From NCBI GenBank assembly GCA_903848655.1, contig CAINGT010000006.1:1-45737 (forward strand): 45,737 bases of DNA. Reading direction: 5' to 3'. The DNA comes from an uncultured Sphingomonadales bacterium (GTDB taxonomy: Bacteria; Pseudomonadota; Alphaproteobacteria; Sphingomonadales; Sphingomonadaceae). The notes below the pieces were generated by a model, which made no database searches, was not told the origin of the DNA, and saw only the letters and a program-made list of their open reading frames with translations. Position 1 is the first letter of the stretch. Every line of letters begins with the position of its first letter. A program made the position numbers and the translations under genes. Positions 25,725 through 34,902 of this stretch are shown here, piece by piece.

Positions 25725-26822
25725 ATGGTCGATTGGCTTATTGTCGGAGCCGGTTTTGCCGGTTCGGTACTGGCGGAACGTATCGCGACCCGGCAAAACC
25801 AGTCGGTGCTGGTGATTGATCGTCGCTCGCACATTGGCGGGAATGCTTACGACGAACTCGATCACTACGGGATTCTTTATCATAAATATGGGCCGCATAT
25901 ATTTCATACCAATTCGCAGGACATATTTGATTATCTTTCGCAATTCACCAAATGGCGGCCTTATGAACATCGGGTTTTGGCGGCAGTACGCGATAAGCTG
26001 GTGCCGATTCCGATCAACCGTACGACGCTGAACCGGCTCTACGGGCTGTCACTGGCAAACGATGCCGAGACTGCGGCTTTTCTCGCGACGCGGGCCGAAC
26101 CGGTCGCGGTGATTGAAACGTCCGAAGATGTCGTGGTCAATGCGGTCGGGCGCGAACTCTATGAACTGTTTTTTCAAGGTTATACCCGCAAGCAATGGGG
26201 GCTGGACCCGTCGCAGCTTGATAAATCGGTCACTGCGCGTGTACCGACCCGCGTCAATGAAGATGACCGCTATTTTACCGACACATTTCAGTTTATGCCC
26301 GCCGAGGGCTATACAAAAATGTTTGAAAAAATGCTCGCGTCGGATAATATCTCAGTTCAGCTTGCGACCGAATTTTTCGATATTCGCGATAAAATTCCGT
26401 TCAAAAATTTAATATTCACTGGCTGTATTGATGAATATTTTAATTACTGTATTGGAAAATTGCCCTACCGCAGCCTGAATTTTGAACACAAGCACATTGA
26501 AACAGAATTTTTCCAGCCGACTGGTACGGTAAACTATCCCGATCCGGGCACGCTTTATACCCGGATCAGCGAGTATAAGTATCTGACTGGGCAAAGTCAT
26601 GCATCGACTACGGTAACCTATGAATATCCGAGCAGCGATGGCGATCCCTATTACCCGATCCCACGGGACGAAAATCTTGCGCTGTTTCGCCAGTATGAGG
26701 CGCTGGCGGCGCAGGAGGCCAATGTTCACTTTGTTGGCCGGCTCGCATCCTATCGCTATTACAATATGGATCAGGTGGTTGGACAGGCACTGGCGAAATA
26801 TCGCCGTCTGTTTCCGGCCTGA
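25725..26822 (+). CDS. glf: UDP-galactopyranose mutase
   Basis: A 365-residue cytoplasmic flavoenzyme that converts UDP-galactopyranose to UDP-galactofuranose, the donor for galactofuranose in surface glycans. FAD motif VGAGFAGSVLAER at residues 6-18, NAYDELDHYGILYHKYGPHIFHT, YTRKQWG, VPTRVNEDDRYF, and C-terminal SYRYYNMDQVVG are all as in Glf; length is standard. The ATG at 25725 follows GAGGTAAAA. Base composition drops sharply inside the gene (clearly AT-rich at about 26280-26480), unlike its neighbours, suggesting horizontal transfer. A GT4 glycosyltransferase follows 46 nt downstream and may use the product. Confidence 0.95.
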   Translation: MVDWLIVGAGFAGSVLAERIATRQNQSVLVIDRRSHIGGNAYDELDHYGILYHKYGPHIFHTNSQDIFDYLSQFTKWRPYEHRVLAAVRDKLVPIPINRTTLNRLYGLSLANDAETAAFLATRAEPVAVIETSEDVVVNAVGRELYELFFQGYTRKQWGLDPSQLDKSVTARVPTRVNEDDRYFTDTFQFMPAEGYTKMFEKMLASDNISVQLATEFFDIRDKIPFKNLIFTGCIDEYFNYCIGKLPYRSLNFEHKHIETEFFQPTGTVNYPDPGTLYTRISEYKYLTGQSHASTTVTYEYPSSDGDPYYPIPRDENLALFRQYEALAAQEANVHFVGRLASYRYYNMDQVVGQALAKYRRLFPA

Positions 26823-26868
26823 TAGGCAGGTATCCCATGCTGGGGCGACCTGATCGGGAACGCAGATT

Positions 26869-28110
26869 ATGAAGTTGCTGGTGTACTGCAAGGACTATGC
26901 GCCGCTCGAAACCGGCTTTGCGATTGCGTTTCGCGGGTTTTGCGAGGCGCTGGCAGACCATCATCACGATGTTGCGGTTACGGTGGTCACCCCGACACCG
27001 GAGATTTCGAGTGGGATCGCTGCGCCCGACATGCAAGTGGTGCCCGTCGTCCGGCTGGCGCACGCATTTGTCGAATCCGATCCTCATGCCAGCGGCTGGC
27101 TGCGCCGGATCACATTTGCGGCTGCGTCGTTGCTCAACCGGCTGATCTGGTCACGCCGTCTGACGAAATTGTTCCGTGCGGGCGGCTATGACTTGCTGGT
27201 GTTTGAAAGCGCGGATGACTTGCTGATTGTGGGCGCGTTGCCCAAGACGGTGCTGGCGCGGGTGGCGATCCGGTTCCATTCGACAGGCGATACCGAAACC
27301 GCGCGTTACAGTCAGGGTTCGACCCGCAAGCTTGAACGATGGTTGATCCGTCAGCGGGTTTCGCGCCATGTCCGGGTGATCCTCGCGACCAATCGCTATC
27401 ATCTCGACTTTATCAAGACATTCTATTTCGCCGATGATCCTTATCGGCTGGCGCGATGCTATTTCGGTATCGTGCCCAACGTCATTAACGATGTCAGTCT
27501 GCCGGTTGTATCGGGTACCGCTGATACACTCATTGATCCGGCGCGGGTCAACCTCGTCACGCTTGGGCGCATGGATCGGCAGGGTGTGGCGCAAAAAGGC
27601 TTTGAAGACTTGTTCTACGCGCTGGCGATAGCGCCGGATGACGTGCGTGCCCGCATCAATCTGGTGATCGTCGGTGATGGTCCGCGCCGCGCTGCATTGA
27701 CCGCGCTCGCCCAGTCACTTGCGCCCGACTGTGTGCGGTTTGCCGGGCGGCTCGACAACAGCGACGTGCGCAAGCTGCTAACTATGGCCGAGGTCATAGT
27801 TTTGCTGTCGCGCTTTGAAGGGTTGTCGATGTTTGCGATTGAAGGCATGTTGTCGCAGTGCGCGGCGCTATTTACGCGCACGGGGGGTATTGCCGATCTG
27901 GTGTCGGACAATGGCTGGCTGGTCGAAGTCCAAAGCATTGACGGCATCGCGCAAACTTTGGGCGAAATCGTGCAAACCCCGCGCGCCGCGCTGGCAGCGA
28001 TGGGCCAAAACTCCCGGCGATACGCCCAGCACCATTTTGGTGCGCAAACCGTGGCCGTTATTGGGTACCGCCATTTGAGCAACGCCATTTTGTATCTGGC
28101 GAATGTTTAA
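26869..28110 (+). CDS. GT4-family glycosyltransferase
   Basis: A 413-residue GT-B glycosyltransferase. The N-terminal Rossmann half begins MKLLVYCKDYAPLETGFAIAFRGF; the C-terminal half has VNLVTLGRMDRQGVAQKGFEDLFYAL, INLVIVGDGPRRAALTALA and the nucleotide-sugar motif VIVLLSRFEGLSMFAIEGML, where the E-x7-E pattern of GT4 enzymes is recognisable. Acts at the cytoplasmic face in assembly of a surface polysaccharide; sugar and acceptor unknown. Downstream of glf by 46 nt on the same strand, so galactofuranose transfer is a possibility, not shown. It ends 34 bp from the convergent flippase gene. GC is slightly lower than the window average at its 5' end. Confidence 0.9.
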   Translation: MKLLVYCKDYAPLETGFAIAFRGFCEALADHHHDVAVTVVTPTPEISSGIAAPDMQVVPVVRLAHAFVESDPHASGWLRRITFAAASLLNRLIWSRRLTKLFRAGGYDLLVFESADDLLIVGALPKTVLARVAIRFHSTGDTETARYSQGSTRKLERWLIRQRVSRHVRVILATNRYHLDFIKTFYFADDPYRLARCYFGIVPNVINDVSLPVVSGTADTLIDPARVNLVTLGRMDRQGVAQKGFEDLFYALAIAPDDVRARINLVIVGDGPRRAALTALAQSLAPDCVRFAGRLDNSDVRKLLTMAEVIVLLSRFEGLSMFAIEGMLSQCAALFTRTGGIADLVSDNGWLVEVQSIDGIAQTLGEIVQTPRAALAAMGQNSRRYAQHHFGAQTVAVIGYRHLSNAILYLANV

Positions 28111-28144
28111 GCATGTGCCCACGGGCTTCTGCTTACTGGGTCAG

Positions 28145-29557
28145 TCATGCGCGGGCCGCCGATACCACCACCCCTGATCGGCGGGCCTTGCCGGTGCCGA
28201 TGATCGCGCAGGCTTGGCGGATGTCGAGCCCGACCATGGCCGCCACCACCGCGATTACGATTGGCGAGTGCGCCGCATAAGCGGCGATCGCACCGCCCGC
28301 CAGCGCGAGCTTGGCGAGCGCAAAACGCATCGCCGCCGTATCGACCGCAGGCCGGAATTCGGACCGGTTGCGGACGATATAGACCATCAGCAGCACGCAG
28401 ACCGTCGCCGGAAACATCCATGCCGCAATCACCGGATCGCGCAGCGCCCATGCGATAACGCTGCCTGCCGCCGCACTGGCAACCGTCAGCGACCCGATTA
28501 GCGCGATTTCGCGGTGGCGGTTCAGTGCGCCGAGCAGGCAGTCGAACAGAAATATACGCGCAAACAGCAGCATGATCGCCGCCAGGGTCGGCAGCGTGAC
28601 CGCGATGTGCGGCCCGATCTGGGTGCCGGGCAAAGTGCGGATCGGGATAACCAGACACAGCCCCAGACCAATCAGGCCAGCGGCAAACCACACCGACAGG
28701 AACACGCCCGAAAACCAGCGGAATGCGCGCCCTGCCCCAGTCTTGCCTTGGTCGTGCACCCCGTCGAGCAGGATCCGGTTGCCCCAACCACACAAGGCTC
28801 CGCACAACACGTTGCCGCCGCGCGCAAACAGGTCGATCGACAGCAACGCGCTGCCCGAAATCCGTGCGGGCAGCGCCAGCCCCAGTGTGATCCGTGCAAG
28901 TGTCAGCGCGAGGTTGGTACCGATGGATCCGGTCGCCAATGACCAGCCCTGCCCGGACAGCCGCCGCATCAGCCCGGCCCGACCTCTGCCCGAAACTGGC
29001 CAGCCGAACGCCACATAGCCGCCACCCACGACCATCCCGGCTATGCCAAAGGCACCTGCCACCAGCGGCCCATCGCCCCCCAGCAGCGCGGCCGCAAGCG
29101 ATGCGCCCCCCATCAGCGTAACCCGGATCAGTGAATAGACGTTATAATGCCATTGTTCGCGCGCGACATAGCGCAGAAACGCGGCGACCATGTCCGACAG
29201 CATCGTGCCCCCGGCGACTACGCCCATGCTGGCGGCAAATCCCGCAGCGCGCCGATCCCCGCTGACCCACAACAGCGCCGCGCCGACAAGGCCGAGCGCG
29301 ATGACGCCGAGCGCCAGCGATACCACCCAGCGCCGGGCATGGAGCAGCAGCGCGGCGCGAAACCGTTTGCGCCGCGATCCGCCATGGCGGGTGACGATCA
29401 ACCGCAGCCATTCCGACAGCCCGGCCGAGGCAAGCATCGCGCTGGCGAGGATCAGCGAAAACCGCGCATAGTGTTCCACCCCGATGACTTTGGCGGTCAA
29501 CAGCAGCAACACCATCTGGATCGCCGCAGCGATCAGGCTGATGACAATGACGATCAT
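28145..29557 (-). CDS. Wzx-like polysaccharide flippase/membrane transporter
   Basis: A 470-residue protein with about 12 predicted transmembrane helices, starting immediately with a helix (MIVIVISLIAAAIQMVLLLL). Composition and spacing fit the MOP superfamily of polysaccharide flippases (GVEHYARFSLILASAMLASAGLSEWLRL resembles the early helices). The assignment rests on topology and on neighbours (glf, GT4, beta-helix protein), not on diagnostic motifs. The N-terminus seems short for Wzx, possibly because the first helix is missing or the start is further upstream; the ATG at 29557 has GAGGAA about 9-10 nt before it. It lies 18 nt after the beta-helix gene, one operon. Confidence 0.75.
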   Translation of the reverse strand: MIVIVISLIAAAIQMVLLLLTAKVIGVEHYARFSLILASAMLASAGLSEWLRLIVTRHGGSRRKRFRAALLLHARRWVVSLALGVIALGLVGAALLWVSGDRRAAGFAASMGVVAGGTMLSDMVAAFLRYVAREQWHYNVYSLIRVTLMGGASLAAALLGGDGPLVAGAFGIAGMVVGGGYVAFGWPVSGRGRAGLMRRLSGQGWSLATGSIGTNLALTLARITLGLALPARISGSALLSIDLFARGGNVLCGALCGWGNRILLDGVHDQGKTGAGRAFRWFSGVFLSVWFAAGLIGLGLCLVIPIRTLPGTQIGPHIAVTLPTLAAIMLLFARIFLFDCLLGALNRHREIALIGSLTVASAAAGSVIAWALRDPVIAAWMFPATVCVLLMVYIVRNRSEFRPAVDTAAMRFALAKLALAGGAIAAYAAHSPIVIAVVAAMVGLDIRQACAIIGTGKARRSGVVVSAARA

Positions 29558-29575
29558 GCCTGGCGTTCCTCGCGC

Positions 29576-31027
29576 TCAATCATAGCTGAGCAGCGATTGC
29601 GGCAGACAGCGACCATCGGGTGCGGCCACGAACGTGCACGTCAGATAGCGTCGTCCCGAATTGGCCGCGAGGTGATCGGCGATCCCGCGATAGGCGGCGG
29701 CAAATGTCAGCGCGCCGATCCCGTGGGTGCCGCTATCGACCACCAGCGTAAAGATCGCGCCCGCAGCGGCATTGACTGGGCCGTGCAGATGCAGCGGGCC
29801 ATCGGCGATCACCGCAAAACTGTGGCCTGCGCCAAGGTCGGGCACGATGCTGTCATGCGCGCGCTGGGACAGCGCGCGCGGCGCGGCATCGGCGAGCGGC
29901 TTGACTCCGCCAGCGGTAATGCGGCTGTCGGTGCCCTGATCGCGCACGCGGGTGGTGGTCAGATGGCCATCGACAAAATCGACGGTCGTGCGGCTGCAAT
30001 CGGCGGCAATGTCGATCCCGCACAGCAAGGGCAAGCCGCGCGCGCCTTCAAGTTTGGGCATGATGACACGGCAGTCGGTGGCGCGCCGCAATGCAATGGC
30101 GGTTGAAAGCTGGAAAAAATCGCCGCCTTGCACGATATTGCCTTTGCCCGACACAATCAGCCCGATTGCCGGGGAATGGCCATCATAGATGTCAAAGGCT
30201 TCGCAATCGGTATAGAGCACGGTGTTGTAATTGCCGTCCAGCCGCAGTTGGCACTGGCCGCGATTGTTCAGACATTCGACGCGCGAAAAGATCGAATTCG
30301 CGATGTTGATCGCATTCAGCCCGCAGCCGCCGTTTTCGCTGAACCGCGCAAAATCGATCATGTTGCAAATGTTTTCCAGCCCGCGTGCGTCGAGCAGGCA
30401 GCCATCGCCGCCGTTGTGGCTGGCCCGCACATCCGCCATCCGCAGCCCTTCGGGCGACAGGATGGTAAAGCCGTTGTTGGGGTGGTTGCTGGCATAAAGA
30501 TCGATCAGGCTTAACATATAGGTGAAATTCTTGCCCGGCTGGGGCTGGCAGACAAACCCGTCGCCCGTGCCGCCACGGCGGCGCGCGGGCGAGCCATCGA
30601 TGGCAAACCCGCGAAACACGCAATCGCCGCCACCATTGACCACTACCCCCGGACCGCTGTGATCGATCAGCAGCGCGGTGTTCTGGCGGCCTGCGCCGGT
30701 CACAACGATATCAGTGGTGGCAAAGGTGATCGGCTGGGTCAGCCGATAGACCCCGACTGACAACTCAATCGGTAAGTTGCGCTGCCGCCCCGCGATGACA
30801 TTCGCGCGGGTCGCAGCGGCAATCGCGGCGAGCATGGCAGTGGTGCAATCGGTGGTGCCATCGGCAATCGCGCCGAACGCTTCGGGCCGGATGGTTCGGT
30901 CGGCGCGGATCGGCCCGGCGTTTCCCGCTCGCGCATCGGTGGGAACAATCGGCGCGCTGGCGCTGGCAACCGCCGTCGTCGCGCCCGCAGTGGCAGCAAG
31001 AATCGCACGGCGCGACAGCACGGTCAT
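29576..31027 (-). CDS. Tat-exported right-handed beta-helix (pectate-lyase-like) protein
   Basis: A 483-residue protein with a twin-arginine signal (SRRAILAATAGATTAVASA), so exported folded to the periplasm or cell surface. After RPEAFGAIADGTTDCTTAMLAAIAAA, the usual entry of pectate-lyase-superfamily folds, there are many Gly/Asn/Asp-rich turns of a parallel beta-helix, as in polysaccharide lyases, epimerases and GH28 relatives. No catalytic residue set can be assigned. The ATG at 31027 follows AAGGTG. It precedes the flippase gene by 18 nt, suggesting action on the polysaccharide that the flippase moves, for example trimming or epimerisation. Confidence 0.8.
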   Translation of the reverse strand: MTVLSRRAILAATAGATTAVASASAPIVPTDARAGNAGPIRADRTIRPEAFGAIADGTTDCTTAMLAAIAAATRANVIAGRQRNLPIELSVGVYRLTQPITFATTDIVVTGAGRQNTALLIDHSGPGVVVNGGGDCVFRGFAIDGSPARRRGGTGDGFVCQPQPGKNFTYMLSLIDLYASNHPNNGFTILSPEGLRMADVRASHNGGDGCLLDARGLENICNMIDFARFSENGGCGLNAINIANSIFSRVECLNNRGQCQLRLDGNYNTVLYTDCEAFDIYDGHSPAIGLIVSGKGNIVQGGDFFQLSTAIALRRATDCRVIMPKLEGARGLPLLCGIDIAADCSRTTVDFVDGHLTTTRVRDQGTDSRITAGGVKPLADAAPRALSQRAHDSIVPDLGAGHSFAVIADGPLHLHGPVNAAAGAIFTLVVDSGTHGIGALTFAAAYRGIADHLAANSGRRYLTCTFVAAPDGRCLPQSLLSYD

Positions 31028-31120
31028 TCATACACCTTGGGGTTGAGAGCGTGAGGCCCGTCTATCGCCAGACCTGCGCAAAAGCGAGAATTCGACAACG
31101 GCCTTTGGCCAGCGGCCCAG

Positions 31121-32263
31121 TTACAGCATCGTGGCGTAAAAGGCCCCTTCGAGCGGCAGCATCGCGGCACCAATGGCACAAGCATCGACATGGGTTTGCG
31201 ACAGCAGCAGTTTGGGCAAAGGCCGGGGTTCGAGGCGGCGGGCATCGTCGAACAGTTCGATGGCGGGAATGATTTTGCGCGCCAACGCCCGTGGCATCCG
31301 GCCGCCCAGCACGATGGCATCGGGATCGAGCAGCGCGGCGATGGACGAAGCGATCAGCGACAGCGCATCGCGGCTCGCATCGATCCAGTCATCAACGCCG
31401 GGCCAGTCGGGATCGAATGTGGCCAGCATGGCGGAAATGCCATCAACCGCCACGCCGCGCGCCTGCACCGCGTGCAGCAGGGTTTCGAGCGTCGGCAAAG
31501 GATAGACTTGCCTGGGCACGATCAGGCCGATTTCGCCGCCATTGCCGTGCCGTCCGCGCATCAGGCGATGATCGGAAATCACCCCGCCGCCGATCCCGGC
31601 AGCCAGGAACACATAGACAAAGTTTGAAAATGTCCGCCCCGCGCCCAGGAAACTTTCCCCGATGGCGGCGGCATTGCCATCGTTTTCGACCCATGCGGGC
31701 AGGCCGAGCGCATCGCTGAACAGCGTGTCGATTGGCACCATCGCCCAATCTTCGAGCGCGCCTGGCGGATTGAACCGTGATCGGCCATCGAGGCAATAGC
31801 CCGATATGCCGATCCCCACCCCCACCAACCGCTCGCGCGCGGCGGGCGTGCTGGCCAGAAACTGCGCCTTGACCACGGCAATCCGCGCGAACACCGCTGC
31901 GCGGCTCATATCGGGCATTTCGCAATGGTCGTAAGCCACCACGTTACCGGCGAAATCCATGAGCGCGATCGACATCGCGTCGGTCATCAACGCGACGCCC
32001 AGCGAAAACGCATGGTTGGGCGCAATCGCGATCTCGATACTGGGCTGGCCGCGCTTGCCGCTGGCGCGGCGCTCACCCGGTAGCAGCGCGCCGCGCGTGG
32101 CCAGTTCGTTGACCAGCCGCGACACGGTTTGTTGCGACAGCCCGCTCGCCTGCGCGATTTCGGGCTGAGTCACGCCGCGTGTCCGCAGCACATGGCTCAG
32201 GATGCGGCTTTCGCTGTCGGACGGGTGCCGGAAGGTGCCGGCCATGATCTGCCTGTGCATCAT
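31121..32263 (-). CDS. ROK-family transcriptional repressor
   Basis: A 380-residue regulator: winged helix-turn-helix at about residues 15-75 (TQPEIAQASGLSQQTVSRLVNELATRG) and a ROK sugar-binding domain from about 85 on, including GVGIGISGYCL, WVENDGNAAAIGES and GIGGGVISDHRLMRG. The kinase-type ATP motif is lost and the usual ROK zinc cluster (CxCGxxGCxE) is absent after GNGGEIGLI, so it is a sensor, not a kinase. It is divergent from the TonB receptor-glycerate kinase-hydrolase operon (145 bp between starts) and very probably controls it in response to a sugar. The ATG at 32263 has GGGAG 5 nt upstream; an ATG at 32245 is also possible. Confidence 0.9.
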   Translation of the reverse strand: MMHRQIMAGTFRHPSDSESRILSHVLRTRGVTQPEIAQASGLSQQTVSRLVNELATRGALLPGERRASGKRGQPSIEIAIAPNHAFSLGVALMTDAMSIALMDFAGNVVAYDHCEMPDMSRAAVFARIAVVKAQFLASTPAARERLVGVGIGISGYCLDGRSRFNPPGALEDWAMVPIDTLFSDALGLPAWVENDGNAAAIGESFLGAGRTFSNFVYVFLAAGIGGGVISDHRLMRGRHGNGGEIGLIVPRQVYPLPTLETLLHAVQARGVAVDGISAMLATFDPDWPGVDDWIDASRDALSLIASSIAALLDPDAIVLGGRMPRALARKIIPAIELFDDARRLEPRPLPKLLLSQTHVDACAIGAAMLPLEGAFYATML

Positions 32264-32408
32264 CCGCGCTCCCGTCGCAAATCCGCGTCCATCGCGCAAC
32301 ATGAAAACCCGCTTTAATACTCGCCATGGGTTGTAATTGGATGTTTACCCTGATAGACCCGAATCAATCGCCCGGATCAGGGCGGATCGACGAGGAGGAG
32401 GGGACGAC

Positions 32409-34892
32409 ATGAAAGTGATTTCCATCAGCATGCTGGCCGGCGCTTCGGTGCTCGCTATCGCACCCGCAATCAGCCACGCTCAGGCCCCTGCCGAGGCAGC
32501 GGCGCCCGCAGCGCCCGGCCAAGAAATCATCGTTACCGCCACCAGCCGATCGCGCGTCGCGCTCGATACGCCGCTCGCGGTCAGCCAGCTTGGCGCGCAA
32601 GCCTTGCAGCGCGCAGGCGCGTTGAGCCAGGCCGATATCCTCAACACCATCCCCACGTTAAAGGCCGATGGCGGCGGCGGCGAAGTTGCCGCGAACATTT
32701 TTGTCAAAGGGCTGCCATCGGGCGGTCAGTACCAGTTCACCCCGCTGATGTATGACGGCATCCCGGTGTTGTCGTCGTTCGGACTGAACTCGTCGGCGTA
32801 TGACGTCTATATGCGCAACGATCTGGGCATTGCCCGGCTGGAATTCGTGCGCGGCGGCGTGTCCAACTTGTTTGGCCCCGGATCGGTTGCTGGCCTGATC
32901 AACTATATCGGCAAGACCGGTGGCGACCGGCTGGCGGGCACCGCGCAGCTCGAAGTGGGTGAAAAAGACCGCTATCGCGGCGATCTGGCGCTGAGCGGAC
33001 CGCTCGGCAACAATGTCTATTTCGCGCTGTCGGGCTATTATCGCACTGACAAAGGCCCGGTCCGCACCAATCTTGATACCAAGGGCGGCCAGTTGCGCGG
33101 TAACCTCGAATACCGCTTCGGTGATGGCAGCGGGTCGATCAAGGTGCTGGGCCAATATATCAACGATCAGGTGCAGTTCTATCTGCCGTTCCCGCTCAAC
33201 GGCACGACGCGCAATCGCCTTGCGGGCAACGACGGTGCGCTGGTCAATTCAGTCCAGAACGCGTTCAGCGGGCTGGGGTTCAAGACCCCCGGCGGCGGCA
33301 CGTTCACTTCCAGCATCAACGATGGCGTGACGGCCAAGGGCGGAATGGTCGGGCTGACGTTTGACAAGAAGCTGGGCGACAGCGGCTGGGCGCTGAACGG
33401 CAAGATGAAATACAGCGATTACAAGCACAAGTTTGGCCTGTGGTCCGACGGTGATGGCGTTATCAACGTGCCGGAAACGCTGCAAAGCTTTTTGACCAAC
33501 CGCAGCCTTGGCAGCACCGCCAATGCGCAGTTCAATTTTGTCGGTGGCAGCGCGGTACCGGCCAATTCGCTGCTGTTTGCCAATCGTTTTACCGACCGCA
33601 TCCGCCCGGTTCGCGACTTTACCAGCGAAATCAACCTGACGCGCAAGCTGCAGACCGGCTCGGTCGATCACGCCTTGACGCTGGGTGAATTCTACGGACG
33701 GGCGAGCGCGGGCGACTTCAACGTCACCACGACGTATCTTGCTGAATTCAACAATACGCCTCGGCTGGTCAACCTGACCGTGACCAATCCGGTCGGCGGC
33801 GCGCAGACCATTGTGTCGAACAATGGCTTGCTCAACGCCGGGGCGGGGTACGTCAACAACTGGCACAAGGCCCAGCGCTATGCGACGTACTTTGCCGATC
33901 AGATGAAGATCGGCGAACGGTTCAACTTCGATATTGGTGGCCGGGTCGAACATATCAACGGCGATATCAGCCGCGAACGCACCTCCACCACGATCACCGA
34001 TGCCACCACCGCCAATTTGTCGTCGGCGCTGCGTGATGTGATCTGGGGCAACGGCGGCTTCCTCACCGGCAAAGTGTCTACCACCGAATGGGCGCTGGCG
34101 GCGGGCGCGCTCTACAAGCTGACCGATCAGATCAGCCTTTACGGCAATGCTTCGCGCGGGTTCTTCTTCCCCGAACTGCGTTCGGCGCAGTTCAAGACCC
34201 TGCCTGCGGGTACGGCGGCCAATGCCAGCCTGTCGCCTGGCATGCAGAGCTACAAAGCGGAAATTATCAAGCAGGCAGAACTGGGCATCAAGATGGTGCA
34301 GCCACGGTTCTCGCTGACACTGGCGGGGCTTTACACCCGGCTCGACAACCGCCGCCAGGTGCTGTTCGTCAACGATGGTTCGGGCGGGTTCGTCGAAAAG
34401 GTCAATCTGGTCGGGACCGAATCGTGGGGCATGGAAGCCACCGCAGATGTCAAGCTGATTACCAACTTGCGCTTCAAGGGCAACCTGACGCTGCAAAACT
34501 CCAAGTACACGGCGTTTGACACGACCCCGACAAACATTGGCAAGAAAGTCGAACGCCAGCCCGATGTGCTGTATAATGCTGGTTTGTATTATGATAACAA
34601 CACGCTCGATGTATCAATTTTCACCAATTACACGGGTTCCAACTATACCGCGTCGAGCAATGCGATTGAGTTGAAGGGGTGGAACGTCGCCAACTTCGAT
34701 GCGGGCTACAAGATCCCCGTCGGTGCGAATTCGGTCCGGGTGAGCATGAACGTGTTCAACGTGTTCAACACCGATGCCGTTACCGAAGGTTCGCCGCGTC
34801 AGGACAACAACCAGGCCGCCAACGGTGCGTTCTTTGTCGGGCGGCCGGTGCTGCCGCGCCGCATCATGGGCCGGATCACCTACAGCTTCTGA
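32409..34892 (+). CDS. TonB-dependent outer-membrane receptor
   Basis: An 827-residue receptor: signal peptide (residues 1-24, cleavage SHA-Q), Ala/Pro linker, TonB box-like QEIIVTAT, plug domain (about 55-170, with PLMYDGIPV and LEFVRGGVSNLFGPGSVAGLINYI) and a 22-strand barrel ending in the terminal phenylalanine of RIMGRITYSF. It resembles sphingomonad receptors for carbohydrates or other non-iron nutrients rather than siderophore receptors, an inference from its neighbours. The ATG at 32409 has a strong ribosome site (GGAGGAGGGG). First gene of the putative glycosylglycerate operon; the kinase starts 10 nt after its stop. Confidence 0.93.
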   Translation: MKVISISMLAGASVLAIAPAISHAQAPAEAAAPAAPGQEIIVTATSRSRVALDTPLAVSQLGAQALQRAGALSQADILNTIPTLKADGGGGEVAANIFVKGLPSGGQYQFTPLMYDGIPVLSSFGLNSSAYDVYMRNDLGIARLEFVRGGVSNLFGPGSVAGLINYIGKTGGDRLAGTAQLEVGEKDRYRGDLALSGPLGNNVYFALSGYYRTDKGPVRTNLDTKGGQLRGNLEYRFGDGSGSIKVLGQYINDQVQFYLPFPLNGTTRNRLAGNDGALVNSVQNAFSGLGFKTPGGGTFTSSINDGVTAKGGMVGLTFDKKLGDSGWALNGKMKYSDYKHKFGLWSDGDGVINVPETLQSFLTNRSLGSTANAQFNFVGGSAVPANSLLFANRFTDRIRPVRDFTSEINLTRKLQTGSVDHALTLGEFYGRASAGDFNVTTTYLAEFNNTPRLVNLTVTNPVGGAQTIVSNNGLLNAGAGYVNNWHKAQRYATYFADQMKIGERFNFDIGGRVEHINGDISRERTSTTITDATTANLSSALRDVIWGNGGFLTGKVSTTEWALAAGALYKLTDQISLYGNASRGFFFPELRSAQFKTLPAGTAANASLSPGMQSYKAEIIKQAELGIKMVQPRFSLTLAGLYTRLDNRRQVLFVNDGSGGFVEKVNLVGTESWGMEATADVKLITNLRFKGNLTLQNSKYTAFDTTPTNIGKKVERQPDVLYNAGLYYDNNTLDVSIFTNYTGSNYTASSNAIELKGWNVANFDAGYKIPVGANSVRVSMNVFNVFNTDAVTEGSPRQDNNQAANGAFFVGRPVLPRRIMGRITYSF

Positions 34893-34902
34893 CCGGGGCG
34901 AC

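Noticed and set aside
28111-28144. GCCCACGGGC palindrome as terminator between GT4 and flippase genes
   Set aside because: Only a 2-nt loop would remain, no T-run follows; not a workable hairpin.
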